Shown here one piece after another: positions 59,897 through 64,000 of a stretch of DNA of 64,000 nt (the first letter of the stretch is position 1; every line of letters starts with the position of its first letter). Source of the DNA: Jeotgalibacillus salarius. GTDB taxonomy: Bacteria > Bacillota > Bacilli > Bacillales > Jeotgalibacillaceae. The notes under the pieces are model-generated. The model saw only the letters and a list, made by a program, of their open reading frames with translations, had not been told where the DNA came from and did no database searches. The position numbers were made by a program, and so were the translations under genes. The DNA is taken from contig NZ_SORX01000003.1 of the NCBI RefSeq assembly GCF_004405125.1, forward strand, positions 1-64,000, written 5' to 3'.

Positions 59897-60862
59897 TTAT
59901 TCAGATAAGAAGTATTCTTCGATGTCATCAAGCATGGCATTTGCCGCAAGGACGCCGCCTGCTGTGTTCCAGATTGTATCGCTTACTTCGTGAATGTTAC
60001 CTTGCTGAACGACCTCTAGGTTTTGGAACAATGGATCATTCAGCCAGTCTTCAGCGTTCTGATTAGCCTCTCCATCACCTGTTTCGTATGTGAAGTAGAA
60101 TAGTACGTCACCTTCCATTGCCTCTACCCGCTCTTTCGTAACACCGTTTTCTGAGAAGTCATCAACATCCTGCTCAGGTGGACGGGCAAAGCCGAGCTGA
60201 TCTAAAATGATGCCTGAGAATGAATCTTTATGATAAATACGCGTATCTCCTGCCAGGAAGCGCACCATTGAAATTTCTTTTTCAAGATGCCCGCCTTCTT
60301 CAAGCTGTCCGCTCAACTCATCCACACGGCTTTCAAAATCAGCCATGACCTGTTCGCCTTCATCAGACTTGTTCAGCGCTTCAGCGTAAAGTTCAAAGTT
60401 TTCCTGCCAGTCACCTTTTAATGTTTCTGACATGACAGTTGGTGCAATTGCTTCAAGCTGCTCGTACACTGCTTCCTGACGAAGCTTCGTTCCGATAATT
60501 AAATCCGGATCCAGTGCAGCAATCGCTTCAACGTTCACTTCACTTTCAGTTCCAACTACTTCTACACCATCCATCTGGTCAGAAATATGATCATACCAGG
60601 GGTCGCCAGTCCACGATTGAACTGCTCCAACAGGTGTTACATCCATTGATAATAGCGCTTCTGTTCCTTCATTTGTCAGGATTACGACTTTTTCAGGTGT
60701 TCCTTCAATTTCAGCCGTTCCCATTGCATGTTCTACTGTATATGTTTCTTCAGCAGTTTCTTCTCCCGAGTCAGCCGTCTCTTCATCTGAAGAACCGCCG
60801 CACGCAGCCAGAATAAGTGCCGCTACGCTCATCATTAAAAATAATAAACTGAATTTCTTCAT
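59897..60862 (-). CDS. yfiY: Iron-siderophore ABC transporter binding lipoprotein (YfiY-like)
   Basis: 321 aa with lipobox LAAC (Cys21) and an acidic linker. The FhuD/FepB-type fold is indicated by EGTPEKVVILTNEGTEALLS (about 53-72), DPDLIIGTKLRQEAVYEQL (about 117-135) and the C-terminal IWNTAGGVLAANAMLDDIEE. In B. subtilis YfiY with YfiZ-YfhA takes up schizokinen/arthrobactin; the same ligands are only an inference here. It is divergent from yfiZ and shares the Fur-box region. Confidence 0.88.
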   Translation of the reverse strand: MKKFSLLFLMMSVAALILAACGGSSDEETADSGEETAEETYTVEHAMGTAEIEGTPEKVVILTNEGTEALLSMDVTPVGAVQSWTGDPWYDHISDQMDGVEVVGTESEVNVEAIAALDPDLIIGTKLRQEAVYEQLEAIAPTVMSETLKGDWQENFELYAEALNKSDEGEQVMADFESRVDELSGQLEEGGHLEKEISMVRFLAGDTRIYHKDSFSGIILDQLGFARPPEQDVDDFSENGVTKERVEAMEGDVLFYFTYETGDGEANQNAEDWLNDPLFQNLEVVQQGNIHEVSDTIWNTAGGVLAANAMLDDIEEYFLSE

Positions 60863-60886
60863 TGTATACGCCCCTTAACCTTATAT

Positions 60887-60901
60887 TGATAATGGTTCTC
60901 A
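60887..60901. promoter_or_regulatory. Fur box, yfiY side
   Basis: TGATAATGGTTCTCA is a 7-1-7 half-site pair with 5 of 7 symmetric positions. It lies immediately downstream of the predicted yfiY start of transcription. Confidence 0.7.
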
Positions 60902-60912
60902 CTAACTGTTTA

Positions 60913-60941
60913 AGCATAATCAACAAAGGCTTTTGTGTCAA
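60913..60941 (-). promoter_or_regulatory. SigA-type promoter of yfiY
   Basis: On the minus strand TTGACA (60936-60941), 17 nt, TATGCT (60913-60918). Confidence 0.8.
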
Positions 60942-60949
60942 CATCTAAA

Positions 60950-60964
60950 TGAAAACCATTTTCA
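60950..60964. promoter_or_regulatory. Fur box, yfiZ side
   Basis: TGAAAACCATTTTCA, 7-1-7 with 6 of 7 symmetric positions. It overlaps a weak -35 (TTTTCA) that is 17 nt upstream of TATAAT at about 60982, in front of yfiZ. Confidence 0.72.
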
Positions 60965-61020
60965 TTAAACAGTTTCTTCGTTATAATAGACCTACTTGTG
61001 GTCAGGAAGGATCTTTCATC

Positions 61021-62022
61021 ATGAAATCATCAAAACTCTTTACGCTATTCTCAATTTCAGGCGCATTTATCGTGATGCTGCTGCTGTTGTTTGCCAGCGT
61101 GCGGTTTGGTTATCAGCAAACCTCACTTCAGCAGATTATTCAGTCCTTTACAGCGTTTGACGGTTCAAATGCCCATCTTATTATACAGAGTGTCAGAGTG
61201 CCCAGAGCACTCATTGCAGCGGCAGTCGGAGCAGCACTCGCAGTATCAGGTGTGCTGATGCAGACACTGACGAAAAACCCGCTGGCGTCTCCCAGTATAT
61301 TCGGTGTGAACGCAGGAGCGGGGCTTGCGGTCGTGATTGGCGTCACGATTTTAAATGTCAGTTCGCTCCATACATTTGCAATCCTTGCTTTTATAGGTGC
61401 AGCAGTCGCAATTACTGCTGTTTTCGCATTAGGTTCACTGGATCAAAGAGGATTGTCTCCACTGCAGCTGACATTGGCTGGCGCAGCACTGTCGGCTCTT
61501 TTCGCTTCAGTGACACAAGGTCTTCTCGTATTGAATGAGTCAGCTTTGGAATCAGTGATGTTCTGGCTTGCAGGATCTATTCAGGGCAGGGACCTGGCGC
61601 TATTACAGACAGCCCTTCCATATCTGGCTGCCGGCTTTATCATTGCACTGGTATTCTCCAGATCCTTTAACATTTTAGCAATGGGCGATGATGTGGCAAA
61701 TGGACTTGGTGTCAAAACGGGACCTTTGAAAATATGGATCGGTGTGATCGTTGTCCTTCTTGCCGGCGGAGCAGTTTCAGTTGCCGGACCGATCGGATTT
61801 ATCGGTATTATGATTCCCCACCTGGCGAGAAAATGGATCGGCGTCGATCACAGAACTCTTTTACCGATGTCTGCATTACTCGGCGCAATTCTATTACTCG
61901 CTGCTGATATCGCTGCAAGGTATGTCATTATGCCGCAGGAAATCCCTGTAGGTGTCATGACTGCAATCATCGGGACACCAATCTTTATATATATTGCTAG
62001 AAAGGTGGGGTCTTCACAATGA
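61021..62022 (+). CDS. yfiZ: Siderophore ABC transporter permease (YfiZ-like, FecCD family)
   Basis: 333 aa from ATG 61021 (AGGAAGG); the frame runs upstream through the Fur box, so the earlier start is unlikely. About nine to ten transmembrane helices with FecCD motifs VRVPRALIAAAVGAALAVSG (about 60-79), LTKNPLASPSIFGVNAGAG (about 84-102) and GPIGFIGIMIPHLAR. It forms the channel with YfhA. No cognate ATPase gene is in the locus; in B. subtilis this system uses the shared ATPase YusV. Confidence 0.92.
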   Translation: MKSSKLFTLFSISGAFIVMLLLLFASVRFGYQQTSLQQIIQSFTAFDGSNAHLIIQSVRVPRALIAAAVGAALAVSGVLMQTLTKNPLASPSIFGVNAGAGLAVVIGVTILNVSSLHTFAILAFIGAAVAITAVFALGSLDQRGLSPLQLTLAGAALSALFASVTQGLLVLNESALESVMFWLAGSIQGRDLALLQTALPYLAAGFIIALVFSRSFNILAMGDDVANGLGVKTGPLKIWIGVIVVLLAGGAVSVAGPIGFIGIMIPHLARKWIGVDHRTLLPMSALLGAILLLAADIAARYVIMPQEIPVGVMTAIIGTPIFIYIARKVGSSQ

Positions 62023-63077
62023 GTCGTTTTAAACCCGTCCGTCTTGGTAAAAGAGGACCTTCCTTTCTTATTGATAAACGTACGACGATCAGTATGCTGA
62101 TTGCATTGGTTGTCGTAATTGGTGCATTTCTCATCAGTCTTGGCTTAGGGGAAGTATGGGTTCCGCCACAGGATATTATCAAAGTATTCTTTGGAGCAGG
62201 TGAGCCGCTGAATGAGCTGGTGATCAAAGAGTTCAGACTTCCGCGTGTGCTGATTTCACTGCTGGTCGGGATCGCACTCGCAGTAGCAGGTGCATTGCTG
62301 CAGGGAATGGTCAGAAATCCGCTCGCATCACCCGATGTCATCGGAATTTCAGGTGGCGCCAGCGTATTTGTTGTCGGGTTTCTTGTATTATTCAGTGATT
62401 CGAACGGGGCACTGTCTGTATCGATACAATGGTTACCGGTAGCAGCTTTTCTCGGTGCTTTCATTGCAGCCGTACTTGTTTATGTTTTCTCATGGAAAAA
62501 TGGTCTCTCTCCAATCCGGCTTGTGCTGATCGGGATTGGTCTTTCATTGTTTGCCAATGCGGTTACGACAATGCTGATGCTGATTGGACCAATCTATCGT
62601 GCAAGTCAGGCAAATATATGGATTACCGGTTCAGTAAATGGCTCGACGTGGAGTCAGGTCTGGATTCTGCTTCCATGGGTCAGCGTACTATTATTGGCCG
62701 CACTATTCATGGCACGTCACCTGAATCTTCTCGAACTGGGGGATGACATCAGCACCTCTATGGGCTCAATCGTGTCAAAACAGCGTATATTGATCCTTTT
62801 GATCAGCACTGGACTCGTAGGCGGCTCTGTCGCATTTGCAGGCGGTATCGGCTTTGTAGGGCTCATGGCACCTCACCTTGCTAGGAAACTGATTGGTTCA
62901 TCCTTCGGCTCTCTTATCCCGATGTCAGCTCTAATCGGTGCAGGACTTGTCATGCTGGCTGACTTAATGGGCCGTTTGATTGCTGCACCGCTCGAAATAC
63001 CAGCAGGTGTTTTCACAGCAGCTATAGGTGCACCTTACTTTATCTATCTATTATTTAAGGAAAGGGGCAAAAAATAG
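62019..63077 (+). CDS. yfhA: Siderophore ABC transporter permease (YfhA-like, FecCD family)
   Basis: 352 aa. FecCD motifs FRLPRVLISLLVGIALAVAG (about 70-89), MVRNPLASPDVIGISGGAS (about 94-112) and GGIGFVGLMAPHLARKLIG. The start overlaps the yfiZ stop by 4 bp (ATGA). Confidence 0.92.
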   Translation: MSRFKPVRLGKRGPSFLIDKRTTISMLIALVVVIGAFLISLGLGEVWVPPQDIIKVFFGAGEPLNELVIKEFRLPRVLISLLVGIALAVAGALLQGMVRNPLASPDVIGISGGASVFVVGFLVLFSDSNGALSVSIQWLPVAAFLGAFIAAVLVYVFSWKNGLSPIRLVLIGIGLSLFANAVTTMLMLIGPIYRASQANIWITGSVNGSTWSQVWILLPWVSVLLLAALFMARHLNLLELGDDISTSMGSIVSKQRILILLISTGLVGGSVAFAGGIGFVGLMAPHLARKLIGSSFGSLIPMSALIGAGLVMLADLMGRLIAAPLEIPAGVFTAAIGAPYFIYLLFKERGKK

Positions 63078-63790
63078 TGAAACAAAATGAACTTTTTTCA
63101 TATATAGAAGACGCTTTCCCTGTCAGATTCAGTGAAACTGAACTGGGTACGGAATGGAACCTTTCAGAATGGTCCGATCCTGATACCGCTGCAGATGACA
63201 TTGCGTACATCCAGCAGCTTCAGGAAGCACCAAAGCTGATGGTGGCCGGTTCACTTTCAATGAAGCGAACAGCCTTTACACTCGTCAGTGTACTGCTTGC
63301 ACATTATAAAAGCGGTGAAAATTGGGACCTGGCTTCTTCTGATGTCAAGCTCGTGCACGATCAGGATGCTCCTTTTCAAATCGGTGTACACTTGAGCGGG
63401 ATACGTTCTTACGAAGAGGATCTTGAATGGGATGAATTACTGCGCAAACTGTACTTCGATTGGGTCAAACCATTGATCCTGTCAGTTGAAAAAGCCGGGA
63501 AAGTAAAGCAGATTGTGCTTTGGGAAAACTTCTTTATTTATTTGAGATGGTTTTATAAAAGCCTGGCACCTGAGTTACAAGGACTCGAGCAGCGTGACTG
63601 GGACGCTCATTGGCAGCAGATTGTCACTGAGGATTTCTTTGGAGAGGATGAACTTAATCCATTCTCACATCTGGATGCATTCAAAGCGAAGCGGGAACTT
63701 GAGGATGCACGTGTTCGCAGTACGTGCTGTTATAAATACATGCTGCCCGGTAAGAAAAATTGCCGGACTTGCTGTCTGATTAAAGAATAA
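63077..63790 (+). CDS. FhuF-like [2Fe-2S] ferric-siderophore reductase
   Basis: 237 aa. The C-terminal cysteine pattern CC-x10-C-x2-C (Cys217, Cys218, Cys229, Cys232) is the FhuF-type iron-sulfur site. The body is soluble, with no membrane helix. It would reduce and release iron from the imported siderophore in the cytosol. The GTG start overlaps the yfhA stop (TAGTG). Last gene of the Fur-regulated unit. Confidence 0.87.
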   Translation: MKQNELFSYIEDAFPVRFSETELGTEWNLSEWSDPDTAADDIAYIQQLQEAPKLMVAGSLSMKRTAFTLVSVLLAHYKSGENWDLASSDVKLVHDQDAPFQIGVHLSGIRSYEEDLEWDELLRKLYFDWVKPLILSVEKAGKVKQIVLWENFFIYLRWFYKSLAPELQGLEQRDWDAHWQQIVTEDFFGEDELNPFSHLDAFKAKRELEDARVRSTCCYKYMLPGKKNCRTCCLIKE

Positions 63791-63792
63791 GG

Positions 63793-63830
63793 AAAAACGC
63801 GCTGTTCCTCACTCGGGAACAGCGCGTTTT
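63793..63830. terminator. Bidirectional terminator
   Basis: AAAACGCGCTGTTCC and GGAACAGCGCGTTTT around a 6-8 nt loop, between the FhuF-like gene and a convergent partial gene. Confidence 0.87.
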
Positions 63831-63834
63831 GTGA

Positions 63835-64000
63835 TTATAAAGGTCTCATCTCATCATCTGAATGCGTATAAGGATCTTCTACTACTTTCGGCTTGCGCGC
63901 GAAGCACATGATACCTGCAATCAGGAATAAGAGTGCCGGCAGCCATCCTAAGAGAAGCGTACCCAATCCTACAACCAGTGCACTTGCAATGAGTAATCCG
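63835..64000 (-). CDS. Small membrane protein, 5' part beyond window
   Basis: 55 codons of an open frame that runs off the window end and stops at TAA 63835. Two hydrophobic segments (LLIASALVVGLGTLLLG and LPALLFLIAGIMCFA) are followed by the tail RKPKVVEDPYTHSDDEMRPL. Family not recognised. Confidence 0.65.
   Translation of the reverse strand, partial: GLLIASALVVGLGTLLLGWLPALLFLIAGIMCFARKPKVVEDPYTHSDDEMRPL

Overview
The window reads as chromosomal DNA of a low-to-moderate G+C, endospore-former-type Firmicute (Bacillales; Bacillaceae/Planococcaceae, with a Jeotgalibacillus-like relative as my low-confidence guess). The reasons are the complete rsbRSTUVW-sigB-rsbX stress module, B. subtilis-like synteny (sprT-tex-sigB operon-mazEF-alr-ydcC-acpS-rhomboid-ydbT-ydbS-cshA-murF-ddl, all but the rhomboid on the minus strand), strong Bacillus-type ribosome binding sites, frequent TTG/GTG starts and LxxC lipoproteins. 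I see no prophage, transposase gene, rRNA or CRISPR array.

Layout. 1-940: ten tRNA genes on the minus strand behind one promoter (the first is cut by the window edge). 1.2-23 kb: the conserved core block: stress response (sigB operon with a SigA-type promoter before rsbR and a SigB-type promoter before rsbV), MazEF, cell-wall precursor enzymes (alr, murF, ddl), acpS and RNA helicase cshA. 22.7-36.7 kb: transporters (DAACS symporter, BmrA-type ABC exporter), a six-gene operon resembling E. coli ynjBCD + ydjX/Z + ynjF (ABC importer, TVP38/TMEM64 protein, CDP-alcohol phosphatidyltransferase), a RodA-type protein, a lipid kinase and a CBS protein. 37-42 kb: copper homeostasis (csoR-copZ, copA, each with a CsoR-like box) and cardiolipin synthase. 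42-60 kb: mixed metabolic and envelope genes: orphan OppBC-like permeases, VanY/LdcB peptidase, Ohr, MFS, Pcp, an acidic lipoprotein, benzil-reductase-type SDR, a second lipid kinase divergent from a DUF368 (PopT-type) protein, cytosolic pullulanase, PMP3-type peptide, CstR-like repressor and several small proteins. 60-63.8 kb: a Fur-box-flanked siderophore uptake locus (yfiY / yfiZ-yfhA-fhuF-like).

Several genes converge on the envelope: D-Ala supply and MurNAc-pentapeptide assembly (Alr, Ddl, MurF), D,D-carboxypeptidase, RodA, undecaprenyl-phosphate recycling (DUF368), cardiolipin synthesis and two DagK-type kinases. Metal control is seen for copper (CsoR) and iron (Fur).

The most unusual signals are non-coding. 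Four intergenic spacers carry degenerate tandem arrays with unrelated core sequences but the same 21-22 bp period (about two turns of B-DNA). Five copies of a GC-rich 'cctcct...ggggtct' interspersed repeat, a 'gaaaagcgg' repeat block and a perfect 61-bp palindrome also lie between genes. Other points are a CDP-alcohol phosphatidyltransferase whose frame appears to start at CTG, and five small ORFs of 30-57 codons, one with its ribosome binding site inside a terminator arm.
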